64,000 bases of DNA from Charina bottae (GCA_023362775.1 JALMGJ010000016.1:1247001-1311000), one strand, 5' to 3'. Numbered from the stretch's first letter, positions 11,673 through 24,185 are shown. Translations and numbers: made by a program. Notes: a model not told the origin generated them from the sequence alone.

Positions 11673-14600
11673 CCATTTCTATCACTTTGAGTTTGCTTGC
11701 TTTTCTGGGAAAAACTGATGGTTGTGACATGATAAAACTTTTGGAGAAATGGAATAGACTATCCTTCTTTGAACTATAAGTCAGTCAGGAAAGGTTAATT
11801 AGTTTGCTTTGAATTCTAACTGTGTTAAAAGAAAAACAAATTACGTAATTAACTGGATAAGAAGCCCTGTCTGGTTTTGCAGCCTACAGTAGTCATACCT
11901 ATTCTAGTTTTTCAGATTCCTATTCATTCTGCTCTATGTATTTATAGAGTCCTCTGCTATAACTCACTTCAATGGCAAAGAGATTTTAGAAAAAAATAAG
12001 AAAAAAATCAGTAACTAATCAAACTCCACATTTGGATTTAAGGCATTAGATATTCGGTGAATAGTGAATATGTGTCAACTTTGGACCTCTGAGTCATGTA
12101 TACATTTTAATGTCCTTTTACAATGGGCAGAAGAAACTTTTTAAATTGCTAGTGCCACATTCTTTGATGACCTCAGGTAATACAATCAAGAAGAGGCATA
12201 GCAGCTACTTTTGGGGGAAAATGTGTATTTAAGCCAAATTAACTTATTTAATGGGGGCTCTAGGAAAAAATGGATCATAGCCCCATTATGTCAGTTAAGC
12301 ATGTGAGAGCTTTAATTAATTTCCACTAGAAAATCCTCTGAGATACAAACATACAGCTGGGGTTGGGAATTTGACGGCATTTTCTGTTAATAGTCTATAT
12401 GGATTTCAAAGACATACAAGTACAATAAATTAGATTAATACTGACACATTTAGCATGATGCTAATTTACATATTATTTTAGTTTTCATTAACTGATACTC
12501 ATAACACTATATCTGAAGCTGGTCTGAATAATATACTTGAATTTACCTATTGCCTTTTGAATTTTCACACCATTTCAGATATGTGATATAAAAACATTGA
12601 AAAGTAATCCATTAGATATTGTGGATATATAAAGTCATATAATAAATTTATAAGGGAGATCTGAACAAAGAATATTCAGAACCATCCCATATTTTCTTGT
12701 TTATTACATTATATTAGCCCTAATTTTAGTATTTGATTAATTTAAACCCAGCTCCTGTATAAAAGTACATGTTGATTACATTTATAAAATGCTTATCAAA
12801 GTTAATTATTACAAATTAAAAGTTGAAATATAAGACAGTAATGTTATATTAACTCTGAAAATTTTTAAAGCAAACATAATAAAACTAGGAAGCACTTACT
12901 AGGCCAATATATCTTTAGAAAGTTTGCTTAATTTTCAGTGACTGGAGCTGAATAAGCACTATAATTATTAGGACAAGAATCTGAGCAATGACATACACTT
13001 CTCACTTCTTTCAGCAACTTGGTTTTATTATACTTTATTCTTCTTCAAGAGCACTGTTAGCATAGCTTTATGATAGGTCTTGGGGTAAATTATTCTGCTA
13101 GCTTGTAGCTGTCTTCCTCAAATAATAGAGCTATTTGTTAGGATATTGTTTGCCGTGATACAGTAACTGCGGTATGAATTTGGAACATGCCGCACAAATC
13201 CAAACAAGTTATTGAGGCTAGTAGAAAAAACAGAAAGAACCAATATCATTTTCTTGAAAATTGCTCGAAGAAAATGATTTGATCTTCCATCAGAAGAGAA
13301 AGGTCATCTCAGTTTTGCTAAAGTGCCCTCCCAAAGTTCACCCAAAGTTTGTTCATTAAATCATGAAGCAGAGTCAGGGTCTAAGCACCACTAGAGTCAA
13401 TAGATCAATCTGTGACAATGGTTAAAGCTGATAAAGATGGTGTGGTGTCTGACATGGATGAAATGATTCAAGACAACAGAGCAGTTGGGGCAATCCACCA
13501 GAACCCCCTGAAAAGCAGACGTATCAGGGGAGTGACCCTAAATTAAAAGAAAGCAATAAATATTTCTGCAATTGATAATGTTTGGAAAGGTCCAACAAAA
13601 ATAAATTTCCTTCTATGGTGATGAGTGGGAATCAATAGATATAAATAATGGAAATATATACACACATAGAACTGTCCCAGAAAACAAAACAGAACAGAAC
13701 TTAATCACTCCTAAAATTCGCAGTCTACAAGTACAACATGTTATTCTCTTGATTTTGGCACATAATAGTTTACATATAACACTACTACTAAAATAACATG
13801 AGATATTTATGTGTGAATTGTAGGAAATTCATGTTAAATTGGAGAGAAGATGTACCTAAAACATTATTCCCTCCCAAAACAGAAGAAAGTGGGTCAAAAA
13901 TTCTGTCACCATCTCCTCTACTGACATCATATCACTGAACCACCACCTGCAGCCCTCAATCTTTTTTTATTTTATTTTTTTAAATGTACCTTCTAACAAT
14001 AAATAAATACATTCTCACACATACTCTAAGTGTTGTTTTCTTTTAACTGGGATTTATTGATCAAAAAAGAGTGGCTTGTTTCACATATTCTAACCCATAA
14101 GCCAAGGTTTAAAAAAAATGCAATGGCTGGCTTCATACAACCCACTATGCAAAAATCAATTAAATCAGCCATTTTCATTAAATGCTCAGCTGTCTCAGTG
14201 GTCTGGAATGTTTTTATCAGCTTTGATAATCAGCTACAACCTTTCCATAACAATGAAAGCCTAATTAGGCCTAGAAAGCCTAATCTCTAATACTCTGGTA
14301 ACTCCCAGACTATAGTCCTGTAATATGTTAAACAGTATGTATGGCTGGCCTTGAAGCTAATTCAGAAACTTCTGCTAATAGAGAAACTGACTGCTAAAAT
14401 ATCGGCTGGTTTATCCAAATGAAACCATTATTTGAAGGAACTCTACTGGCTGCTTACGTTAAATTAAATTAAGTTTACTCTCAGCTGCCACCATATCTTT
14501 TAGTTCACTCATCTGGTGGAAGTTTAGCTTTACCATAGCCACCAAAACACAAAAGTTTCAGCCACTGATATCACCAGTGATTGGGCTGGACCATAGACAT

Positions 14601-15960
14601 TCCTATAGCCAAAGATCCAAAACATGGAAAGCTTCCAAATGCCTGTCTCCAAAGGATCCTTGGCATTGATAGATTGTGTAAGAAATGAAACCATCCATCA
14701 GCAATGCTGCAATCAGCTAACAACAGCCAATGAGATCCAGAAATGGTAGCTAAGATGGGCACATTGGCAGAATAGATCCAGTTCAGTACCCATACAAGCT
14801 GCTCTGCAGAGCATGACCTTGTGGATGGAAAGTTTGATGCATGGCACCAAGGAAAATCTGGATAAGTTAAAATTGTAACCGATCTAGCCCATTGCAGACT
14901 GGACTTGACTCAAGCCAAAATCACATCAGTGGACAAAACACTTTGGTGAAGCACTGTATCAAACACCCATAGCCCTGTAGCACCCACAGCAGCATATTGG
15001 TTATGAAACCATATTCAGCTAATCATGGTCTAGGGAGATCAAGCTCCATGAGAATATTGTCGGTGAAATTATCATGGATCATGTCCATGGTAAAACATGT
15101 TGGGAAAAGAAGTTAGACAGTATTTTAAAAGTGGAACTTCTAAAAATGAATTTAAGTTGCCTCTGTGGTAGATAGGAGATGAGACAAAGACAACATCGTG
15201 TAAAGGTAACCTTTGAAAATGTTTAGTGGGTCATCTTCATGCTGTAGTTAGTGGATATGAGGATGAACTCCCAAACTAGCTTATTCTAAGATTACTAGCA
15301 TGCAATCAAAATATTTTGGTTCTAGGAAAGGTTGATCCTGACATCAGCATATCATACATATCCTCAGTTCTCTGCACCTGCATACTAGACTTTTACACTC
15401 TTACAGATAATAAAATAAATAGCCTTGTCTTAAAAGAGGCTACCTTTAAAGCTCTGTGAAATGAATACCAAGTACAGTATATACTGTAGTTCCCTTACAT
15501 GAATTTATCCAGTTTTGCTGGATGGTAAAAATTATCAGACCAGTTTGAAGTATATACATACATATACAGGACACAGGTTTATTCCCAAGTGGCAAATCAC
15601 AACTATAAAGAAGAATTTATATATAAAAAGGGAAAGTTTGATAAGGGGCAACAAAATGATGCAATCATTCCGGAAATGACCTGGGGAAGATAAATCTGCA
15701 CAGATAGAAAGGAAATAAAAACGACTCAAGGGATCATGCAGCCTATAAATACTTTCAAGGTGAGAATATAAATGAAGGAGGAAAATGAGTCAGTAGAGCT
15801 AGATGGAGCTTTCAAAGCAAAGGCCAAAAAACTGAAAGCAAACCACAGAGAAGATGGTAATATATGAAGTAATCGGTAGTTAATTTAAGGCTGATATATG
15901 GTAAGTATAAAGTAGTTCTCTGAGGATAATTTTTACTCCAGCTCATTTGATGAAGTGTCT
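11673..15960. other. Unassigned AT-rich intergenic DNA
   Basis: More than 4 kb in which I recognise no exon, RNA gene or transposon family. A frame at 14030-14290 has no motif and does not look coding. The region near 14560-15060 is less AT-rich but also unassigned. Confidence 0.5.
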
Positions 15961-15964
15961 GAGC

Positions 15965-15965
15965 G

Positions 15966-15998
<33 letters not shown>
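15965..15998. repeat. (CA)n(TA)n microsatellite
   Basis: A CA dinucleotide run that changes to TATATA at its right end. Confidence 0.95.
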
Positions 15999-16179
15999 TC
16001 TTAAAGAAAGCAAAAACAAGGAAAAGTAAACATAGAATTCTGGAGTTATTATTTTTTAGTATATGTAGCAAAAAAAACCTCCTGAAAATATTGTTTAATA
16101 TATAACAGAATGAAGATATTTCTATCCAGATATGTTAAAATGGAAAAGCAGAACAAACTGAGCACTTGACAAATATTAA

Positions 16180-16692
16180 AGTTCAAAGACATTAAAGCCT
16201 GTAATCTACCGATAAGTATCTCAACTGGGAATTCAAACAGGGTTACAAAAAGTTCGAAAGATTCGGCATTATCCACAATGGATGATTGGTTTGTGAAGAT
16301 GATGGAACTTGCTGAGATGGCTAAATTGACTTCTTTGATCAGAGAAAAGACAATATCTACATTTAATGCTGACTGTAAACCCCTTACGGACTTTTTGTGG
16401 AAAACAGAAAAGAATGAACTTATGATTTATGGTTTTGATGACTAGATAGGATACATTATAGAAAGAAGAGAGTCATGTAAACATAGAGTAAGAGGTAGAT
16501 TTATACTTGTACTTATAATTGCAGTAAAGATCAGAAGCCACTTCTTTGTATCTTTTTTCTTTCTTTTCTATTTTCCTTCTCCTTTTTTCCCTTTCTTGCA
16601 CTTCTAACTTTCTCTTTGATTTTTCTTTTCCCCCCATTACTTTATATTAGTATTAGTTTCTATCTTCCTTTTCTTTTTAAATAAAATTATAT
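16180..16692 (+). mobile_element. L1 LINE 3' end (ORF2 C-terminus and 3' UTR)
   Basis: The plus strand encodes STMDDWFVKMMELAEMAKLT, then REKTISTFNADCKPLTDFL, with a stop at about 16443. This is the same C-terminal block as the minus-strand L1 at 55943-56614 (EEWIIKLMELTQMAKLTDQI, then KPFFDYI). A pyrimidine-rich 3' UTR and an A/T end follow. The element is strongly 5'-truncated. Confidence 0.7.
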
Positions 16693-16693
16693 A

Positions 16694-17050
16694 TACTATA
16701 TAAAAAAGGGGGTGCGATGGCTCAGTGGTTAAGACGCCAGGCTTTTCGATCGCAAGTTCGGAGGTTTGAATCCCTAGTCCCGCGTGACGGAGTGAGCTCC
16801 GGCACTCGCCCCAGCTCTTGCCAACCTAGCAATTCGAAAGCATGCAAATGCAAGTAGATAAATAGGTACCACTTCGGTGGGATGGTAACAGCGTTCCGCG
16901 TGCATCATGCCAGCCACATGACTGTGGAAGTGTCTTCGGACAGTGCTGGCTCATCGGCTAAGAAATGGAGATGAGCACTGCCCCCTAGAGTCGGACATGA
17001 CTGTGCAGGGGAAAACCTTTACCTTTTTTTTTTTACTATACTATATAAAA
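16694..17050 (+). mobile_element. Sauria-type tRNA SINE with 12-bp TSD
   Basis: The body is 16706-17038, flanked by perfect 12-bp duplications (TACTATATAAAA at 16694-16705 and 17039-17050). It opens with a tRNA-like head containing a box-A-like ggctcagtggttaagacgcc and a box-B-like ggaggtttgaatccc. The middle is the conserved block around gcatgcaaatgcaagtagat. The 3' part contains agagtcggacatgactg, which resembles the BovB 3' end (agagtcggacacgactg at 61234-61250). This is known for Sauria SINEs, which are thought to use BovB machinery. A T/A-rich tail ends it. Confidence 0.9.
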
Positions 17051-17628
17051 GAATTTTCATGTTTTTCTTCTGTTTGTTCAGTTTTTTTTAAGTTGTCCAT
17101 TTTTTAACCAAATGTCCATAGTGAGGGGCAAATCTATTAAAATTATTTAATTCATTTTAAATTATCATCGATCAAAAAATCTATTCCATTGTATAAATTG
17201 AGAGCCTTTTCACACCTCCCTTTAAAAATTCAAACCTATGCAATTTATACTAGCTATGTTTAAACATTTTCTTTGTGATTCAACTCTGTTCAGATTTGGT
17301 ATGTGAGTGGGACCGGCTAAGGAGCCATCAGGAGATCAAGTTCGATTGCACTGAAGACCTACATCCAATTGCTCACAGCCCTGTCAATCAAATCCTGACA
17401 ATGGACAGGAACCTGAGCCTCAGTGCAAAGATTTACATTTTTCGCCTTTTACAACTTATTTTAAGTGAGAAAGATAGCTTTTTAAAAGAAAAAATATACT
17501 GTAGCAACCAAGAGAAAATGTCTCAACATAAATAGTCCCTGGGGTGGGGGAGGGATTTTCTGATAAAGGGCATGCAATTTGCTAAGGAGTAAGCACGGAG
17601 AAAAATGGCTGCTGATTGGCAGGATGCT
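17051..17628. other. Unassigned sequence between two SINEs
   Basis: No recognisable gene or repeat. A frame at 17275-17535 carries no motif. Confidence 0.5.
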
Positions 17629-17983
17629 CAGATTCCTATAAAAAAAAGTAAAGGTTCCCCCTGCACATTTTTGCAGTCATGTCTGACTCTAGGGGCCGGT
17701 GCTCATCTCCGTTTGTTAGCCGAAGAGCCAGTATTGTCCGAAGACGCTTCAACGGTCATGTGGCCGGCATGACGCACACAGAACGCTGTTACCTACCCAC
17801 CGAAGTGGTACCTATTAATCTACTTGCATTTGCATGCTTTCGAATTGCTAGGTTGGCTGGGGCTAGTGCAGGAGTTCACTCCATCACGCGGGGCTAGAGA
17901 TTCAAACCTCGAACTTGCGATCTTCTGACCAACAAGCCTAGTGTCTTACCTGCTGAGCCACCACGCCCCACCAGATTCCTATA
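17629..17983 (-). mobile_element. Sauria-type tRNA SINE with 12-bp TSD, inverted
   Basis: Same family as the copy at 16.7 kb but on the minus strand. The 12-bp flanks (CAGATTCCTATA) at 17629-17640 and 17972-17983 are perfect. On the plus strand the BovB-like tail appears as catgtctgactctaggggcc and the tRNA-like head as ctgctgagccaccacgcccc. Confidence 0.9.
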
Positions 17984-19467
17984 GCATGACCTAAATAGAG
18001 GATTCTGGGAGTACTAGTTTCAGATGCTTTATTAAAGCTATGTGACTGTTACAGTATTCCTTGAAATCTACCACTCAAATGAAACCACTTTGGCTTTAAA
18101 ATGACTTAATCTGCTTTTAAAGGTATGTGAGTAAAGGCTCTGAATTAAAATGAATGAAGACCTTACATTGTCATAGATTTCTCCCATTTAAGTGAAACAA
18201 AGGAATGAAGATCTTACAATTTCACTGTAATCATAAGCATGAACTGTCATATTGAATCACTGGATGATTCTCACAGAACCCTGGGATTCTGGGCAACACA
18301 GATTGAATACAGCTGGAATAGAATGTTAGGTCTTTGAATGATAGAACTTCATTGATTCTTTACTTCAGTGTGTTGTTATGAATTCTGTTATTAAAATGAA
18401 ACAAGAAACCAGAAGATAACTTCAGAAATAGATGGAACTGTCTTGACTATTACCTCGTAGCTGATGGCTATTGATTTTTTTCTTTAATTACTTCAGCAAA
18501 AAAATTAAAACATATGCTCCAAAAAATAAAAAAAAATACACAAGTGTGGGGGTGAAAAGTAGGAAGTAAAGATGTTATCAGTTATTAGATTAGCAACAAC
18601 AAAAGCAGTCTCGCTCTGTATCTCAAGGGGATAATAACACAGCTAACTCCATTTTCCTTACCCACACAGTTCATATATAAAAATGCTTTCCTGGGGAAAT
18701 GCTGTGAACCCAACAGGTATTTTTTGGAAAAACAGCTGTCATGTGACAGCTTGTCCATGAATGTGTTTGGGAAGTGGAGTGTGTTTTAATCTCTTCACTT
18801 TTCTTCACATCTGTGAAATTCACTTTTGCATATTTGTCACTCAGTGGTTCGCATGTATGGAACAGATGTCCTCCTATGCAAAGCCCATATCTGTACTTTT
18901 TGAATATGAAAAACATTGTAGGGCTCTGTTATGTACTTGCCTGAATGGCCATCAAATCAGTGAAGAACTGTTGTTAGGAAAGGCAGTCCATCTGGGGCTG
19001 ATATGGAAGTGAGATTTTTAACTAAGGAATATTTAAAACTTTGCATCCCAGAGCAAATGTAGACCTCAAAAATGGCAAACCCACACACTTCAACAAAAAG
19101 GCTGGACTTCACTGAAGAATAACACAATAAATGCATGTCAATGACGAATGACAATGAAGTGGCAAGCATTGGGAAAATAGCATGCATTGGGGAAACAATA
19201 CACTGTGATGACACCTGTGCAGAAATAATTTACTAGCACGGAGGGGACAATCAGAGGGGAACAAAGCCAAGGGAATTTATCAATCACTGCCTTTAAAATT
19301 GTCCAGCAGCTATACAGACAGATCTACTTGCCAAGCCTTTTTAGTGAGTCAGATTTGAACGTGGCTGTCAGGGCAACATAAATTGTTCTGTCATATGTTT
19401 TCGGCCAACTCAAAGACTAAAGGAAAACCCATTTATGTGGCTGTGAGGAAGAATCTTACCAACTTTG
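17984..19467. other. Unassigned intergenic DNA
   Basis: Short overlapping frames on both strands with no motif. No repeat family recognised. Confidence 0.5.
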
Positions 19468-19516
19468 CTCAGACTGAAGAAGCTCCTTGGATAAGGAGCG
19501 AAACGTTTCCACTGAG
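19468..19516 (+). ncRNA. Hammerhead-ribozyme-like motif (family B)
   Basis: Core CTGAAGA at 19474-19480, one spacer A, then a perfect 7-bp stem II (GCTCCTT 19482-19488 with AAGGAGC 19493-19499, loop GGAT), then GAAACGTT at 19500-19507. A possible stem I pairs ctcag 19468-19472 with ctgag 19512-19516 across a small internal loop. The order matches a type I hammerhead with minimal stem III. The extra base after the CTGANGA box departs from the textbook core. No Penelope coding sequence is recognised beside it. Confidence 0.5.
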
Positions 19517-20348
19517 AAAATAGAAATCCAGTTGACATGATTCAAGCTACAGACAATTCCACCTGGATGACTGAGAACCTTCATAGACATAAGAACCTTA
19601 AGACTATTTATCAATGAGGAAATCTGTTTCTTTGATTAACTTTGGAAAACAGGCCATCTTGTTAGTAGATGAAACTGAACCTCAAAACTTGATGGAAGCC
19701 CTACTTATATTAAGGTGAAAGCCCAAAACTCCTGTTCACTGCAAGGCCAAGGCCTTGGGCATTAGGTAGAGAATTCCCATCAAGCACTAGAAAAGGCAGG
19801 TGTTTGTGAGCAAAGGCTCCAAGACATGATATGTGCATGAGGCATGGGCAACCTTGGGAGAAGTCATTTGTCCACTGACATGTAACAGCTTCTTTTTTCT
19901 AGTTACCTTATCTTTTATTTTTATTTAGAACAAAGTTAAAAACTACAAAAAAAGAAAAAAACACTACATATGAAAGGAAAAACATTAAAAGTGCAAAAAC
20001 AAAAAGAAAAAAGTTACAAATAAACAGGTAGCTTCCCGCTTTTCACAGCAAGAATATACAGCAATTTCCACAAACAAACCCCTCCTCTAAGTCAAACCTT
20101 AACCACATTATTTCTACAAATCCCTCCAATATATAAATCTCTATTAGACCTGCTCCTTCCCCTTACATAATATATACATATGAATATATTTAATTTTTAC
20201 TTCACTCCCTTCCTTTTAAAATTAATCCATTTAATAATTTTATTTTCCCTTCTTTTAGTACTATTCTATATACTTCTGTCTACATACTACACATCAAATT
20301 ATAAAAAAAATCAATAAATTTTCTGCCTTTATAATAAACAATCTTAAC

Positions 20349-21431
20349 TCAAAATATATATACCAGAGCATGCAAACATTTTGACATCAAACCCACTGCA
20401 CCTTTTTTTTTGAGAGATGTACAATAACGTCACAGAGTACAAAGTTTCCAGCAAAGAAGAAAAAAAGTTTCCAGCGAAAGAGAAAGGAATCTCCCCCACA
20501 GCACATTTTTTTTCAAAATATTGATCACAACAGTCAAAACATTAAACATCAGTCCAGAGTTCTCAGCCAAGAGCCCTTCGTCTTCGTCCACAACAACAAA
20601 AACACCATCTTTTCCCATATTTTCTTTGTCTCTCATATTATTTACCATTTTAACCAAAATCTCATCTCTAATGTCCCTCACAAAGATAGAGGTTGAAATC
20701 AATCCAAAATTGATTAAAAAATTAACAAACAATCTTAACTCTATTAGATTTCACAGACAATATAAAGCAATTTTTTTATGAAAACAGATAAATCTTTTAC
20801 CTTTGTAATATACAATCTTAACTCTATTAGATCTTAAAGACAGTGTAGAACATTATATCTTATCAATATCCTTTAAACTTTGCAAATCTACAACCCTATG
20901 AAACAATCATATTAATCTCTTTATCAATCCAATTATATATTCTTAATTTCCATAAATTATCCACTTATATAACTAACCATCCAAACCCCAATTATACTTA
21001 AAAAACAATATAAAATATTACCAGAATACAAAATACAAAATATCTTTTAAGTCTTAGAAATCAAAAAAAAAGTCAGATTAACCTCATTATCAATCCAATT
21101 AAATATTCTTAATTTTTACCCTTTCTCAAAATATACCAGAGCATGCAAACATTTCGACATCAAACCCACTGCACTTTTTTTTGTTTGAGAGATGTACAAT
21201 AACTTTACAGAGTACAAAGTTTCCAGCGAAAGAGAAAAGAAACTCCTCCACAGCACATATTTTTTTCCAAAACATTGGTCGCAACAGTCAAAATATTAAA
21301 CATCAGTCCAGAGTTATCAGCCTAGAGCTCTCTGCTTTCGTCCACAACAACAAAAACGCCATCTTTTCCCATGTTTTCTTCGACTCTCATATTATTTTCT
21401 ATTTTAACCAAGACCTCATTTCTAATGTCCC
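20349..21431 (-). repeat. Internal direct duplication within the L1-type element
   Basis: Block A (20349-20677) and block B (21126-21431) share long runs, for example accagagcatgcaaacattt, then gagatgtacaataac, then cagagtacaaagtttcc, ending at atgtccc in both. After atgtccc, block A jumps straight to tcacaaagatagaggtt. In block B the same words come about 130 bp later, so block A lacks the segment with the ORF1-like start. Confidence 0.8.
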
Positions 21432-21522
21432 AAATAATCTGTATAATATTTTTACAGCACTTTAATAGGATATTTTCTTGCTGACATTGTAATTTTCTTA
21501 AATCTTCTTTAAACTCTTCCAT
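21322..21522 (-). pseudogene. L1 ORF1-like N-terminal fragment
   Basis: About 66 codons starting MEEFKEDLRKLQCQQENI and continuing with a charged, heptad-like segment (RNEVLVKIENNM), as in the coiled-coil part of L1 ORF1 proteins that bind LINE RNA. It stops early; no RNA-recognition or C-terminal domain follows. A related segment with part of the sequence repeated is at 20430-20732. L1 ORF1 is the likeliest identity given the element around it, but the similarity is weak. Confidence 0.45.
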
Positions 21523-22410
21523 TATTCAAACAGTAAATTATAGCACACCCTAAAAAGTTAACTCACAAAGATAGAGGTTAATGAATTAATCCAAAATTAA
21601 CAAAAGACAATATTCAGGCAGAGAGTAAAAAAAATGTAAACAGAAAGTACTTTTTAAAATAATAATAGATACTAGAAGAGAACACTTCATCCTTGGAATT
21701 TAGCCAAAAAAAGATAACAACAGAAAAGCAATATTACAGTATCACTTTAGATATAACCCAGGTGGGGAAGAAAGCCAAAACCTTTTTTTTAATTAAGAAG
21801 TTCCAAAAATAATTATAATTACCGAGAGATTCTACTTCTTCTTACTGCAAAAAGCTTCTCTTAAGATACAGAACTTAAAAACAAATTGAGTGTTTAAGAT
21901 ATGGAAAGATGACGACTTAGTACCCTTTAATAAGGGAATGCGAATGTGAATTAGACATGATTAAATCCCAGCCTCCGAGTGAAGTCTTACCGCTCGATCG
22001 CAAACACTGTTTACAGTCTCCTGGCTGCAACTCACTGTCTGGAGGACAAATGGGTCGATTCTTAGTGTTTTCCTTAATCCGGAAAAACACTTAGGGCTAC
22101 AGAAAGACCAGTCTGTGCCCAGAAAAAAACTCCACATTGCCAGCTCTGCCCGTGCAGCTCACAGGCAAAATTGTTCAGTCAGCCATTTTCCACAGGAAGC
22201 TCCCCCATGTAACAGCTTCTTTTGAAGGGCTTTGCAAATAGCAGTGGGAGAATGGGAGGAATCCCAGTAGCTCTGACTATCATTCCTCATTTCTGAACTG
22301 CCAATGGTGGAAATTAATGTCATGTATTCAGCTTGTGACCTTGATGTGCTCCTGATTCTATTTTCTATTTTGCTTCTGGTCTCACATGTACTAATTACTG
22401 ACCATAATAA

Positions 22411-22465
22411 AGTCAGTCAGTCAGTCTGTCTGTCTGTCTGTCTGTCTCTCTGTCTCTCTGTCTCA
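22411..22465. repeat. (GTCA)n(GTCT)n microsatellite
   Basis: Tetranucleotide run from gtcagtcagtca into gtctgtctgtct, then ctctgtct. Confidence 0.9.
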
Positions 22466-23515
22466 TCTCATGTTTTGGATTCCTGGATTGAATTGGACTC
22501 TGCTTTTGGAAACTGCTTCTGCCCATTGCTAGGCTTTGGTCATTATCCTTGGTCTTGACTCCTCAATTGACCTTGGAGTTTTCCTTTCCAATAAGATTCC
22601 CATTTATTTATTATTGAACTTCTGTAACTGGACCTTGGGTCTGTTCATTCCCTAGGTTGGTGTAGACATGGAGACAACATCTGCTCAGTTTCCAGTTTCA
22701 ATAAATAAGCTACATCTTAACATCATCAAGAGCTTTGTTCAGGGGTCTGCCTGAATGTACAAGAGCTAGACATGTGCCCCGTCTAGCTCTGTTTCCAACT
22801 CTGTTGAGCCTGGTTAAGAATGAAGACCTTCTTAAATCATGTGCTGAATATGCAAAGAAGGGGAGCAAAAAGTGTAACCTAGGAGCCCTGTATCTCACCA
22901 GCATAGCTTTTATAACTCCCCAGAGCCCTCTAGGTGGGGTGGAACCAAAATTTAAAATCTCCGTTTTCATTTTCGGAGTGTTTGTGCAGTTTAAGAGGCA
23001 AAAAATAGGTGCCTTACACCTTGCATTGTCTTAAAGCCTCTGAAATATACCCCTTCCTCCCAAGTAATCCCAGTCATGCACACTTTCACAGTGTGGTCTT
23101 CAACATGCACACTATAGTTACAGTATAGTTAGAATCTGAAAGACAGAGAAGTAGAATACTGTCATCTCAGACATTAAGCAAAGAAAAGATTAATGGCTAG
23201 ATTTATTTTCTCATATTTATAAAGAATACAAATAAAATGTTGAAAATGTAGGACTTGAAATGTTAAACTAAATACTTTCAAACAAATATGCACACATATA
23301 CAGTATATGCTGCAGCATTTCCAGAAGGAGAAAATTAATATCCTTGATAATTCCAATAAATATGTGTTGAACTAAATTGTAAATTATTTGTCAAGTTATT
23401 TGCAGTTTTCCAAGGCCAAAATGACTTCATAAATTACTATAAAGAAATATTTTTAAAGACTTAGGAGGAAAGCTGTTTGTCATTCTATTCAGAATCATGT
23501 GCCTTTGTGGAGTCC
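22466..23515. other. Unassigned sequence
   Basis: No gene or repeat recognised. A frame on each strand at 22710-23034 is a shadow pair without motifs. Confidence 0.5.
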
Positions 23516-23548
23516 TTGGTGCTCTCTGAGCCTTGTTGTTTTCTTGCA

Positions 23549-23620
23549 GACGTTTCATTGCCAGACTAGGCAACATCAGCGGTGATAGAAGTTGGATAAA
23601 TAAATAAAAAACATCTTCAG
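23549..23620 (-). ncRNA. Hammerhead-like motif of family A, interrupted
   Basis: The minus strand has CTGAAGAT, then a 38-nt insert, then the stem II hairpin (gttgcc / ggcaat) and GAAACGTC (plus 23549-23556). The word aacatc lies on both sides of the insert. Compared with 42024-42073 this is the same motif split between the CTGANGA box and stem II. Confidence 0.45.
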
Positions 23621-24185
23621 TGCGAAAAGGTAGTGGGACTTGCTCTCTGTTTGTATACCTTGGCTTGTCCTGCCTGTGTTGGTGGAGGTTTTGTTCTCCC
23701 CTTAGGAGTTCCTTGATTGGGCTGTTGTTTGCTGCTTGGTTGATTGACTGAGTTAATAGTTCCTTGATTAGTGTATATTGTGCTGTTTGATTGTTCCTCT
23801 GGTGCTAATCTTGCTGTTAATCTTTGCCTATCTTGTTGTTGATTGCTGGTAACGAGGTGTTCTGGTCTTCTGGCTTTTCTATTGTCTCTTATGAATGGTA
23901 TGTAAATGTTGTTTACCTCTATGTGTCTGTTGATGGCTGCTTTGTCTGAGTTCCAAGCTTCCAGGAATTTTCTAGCGTTTTTGGATTTGGCTTGGTTTAA
24001 GATGCTCACCATTTCCCAGTTGAAAGTATGGTTGAGTCTGTCCATGTGTTGTGAGATTAAGGAGTTTTCATTGTGTCTTCTGATTGCTAGTTGGTGTTTG
24101 TGGATGCGCTCTGCTAGTCTTCTGCCCGTCTGTCCTACATAGTGGCTGCTACAGTCCTTACACTGTATGTTGTGGATAACTCCTG
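23617..24185 (-). pseudogene. Penelope GIY-YIG endonuclease domain, partial
   Basis: From about 24185 the minus strand reads TGVIHNIQCKDCSSHYVGQT, then GRRLAERIHKHQLAIRRHN, then SLISQHMDRLNHTFNWEM and AKSKNARKFLEAWNSDKAA. The HYVG step is the YIG half of the GIY-YIG signature, the two cysteines (QCKDC) resemble the preceding metal knuckle, and the arginine and the glutamate of FLEAW fit the catalytic Arg and metal-binding Glu. The frame continues to 23617 with low-complexity Gln/Pro/Thr-rich residues that are probably 3' non-coding sequence read through. Confidence 0.75.

Larger units (their letters stand above)
19879..22223 (-). mobile_element. Non-autonomous L1-type element lacking ORF2, 18-bp TSD
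   Basis: A perfect 18-bp direct repeat (CATGTAACAGCTTCTTTT) at 19879-19896 and 22206-22223 brackets 2.3 kb. The minus strand starts at 22205 with a GC-richer leader resembling an L1 5' UTR (gaaaatggctgactgaacaa near 22165-22185), enters a short ORF1-like coiled segment, and ends in an A-rich 3' end at 19897. No endonuclease or reverse transcriptase is present. The layout suits a 5'-complete element mobilised by an autonomous L1, similar in concept to ORF1-only half-L1 elements. It contains an internal duplication. Confidence 0.7.

Noticed and set aside
11527..11730. A repetitive Ser/Val/Gly or Leu/Tyr/Ile-rich protein
   Set aside because: It is the translation of the tetranucleotide microsatellite.
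16706..16790. A functional tRNA gene
   Set aside because: The box A/B-like head belongs to a Sauria SINE with a TSD; three copies occur in the window and no full cloverleaf is evident.
23617..24185. A bacterial or phage GIY-YIG homing endonuclease
   Set aside because: The context (terminal repeats, vertebrate repeats, family copies at 63 kb) fits Penelope-like elements.
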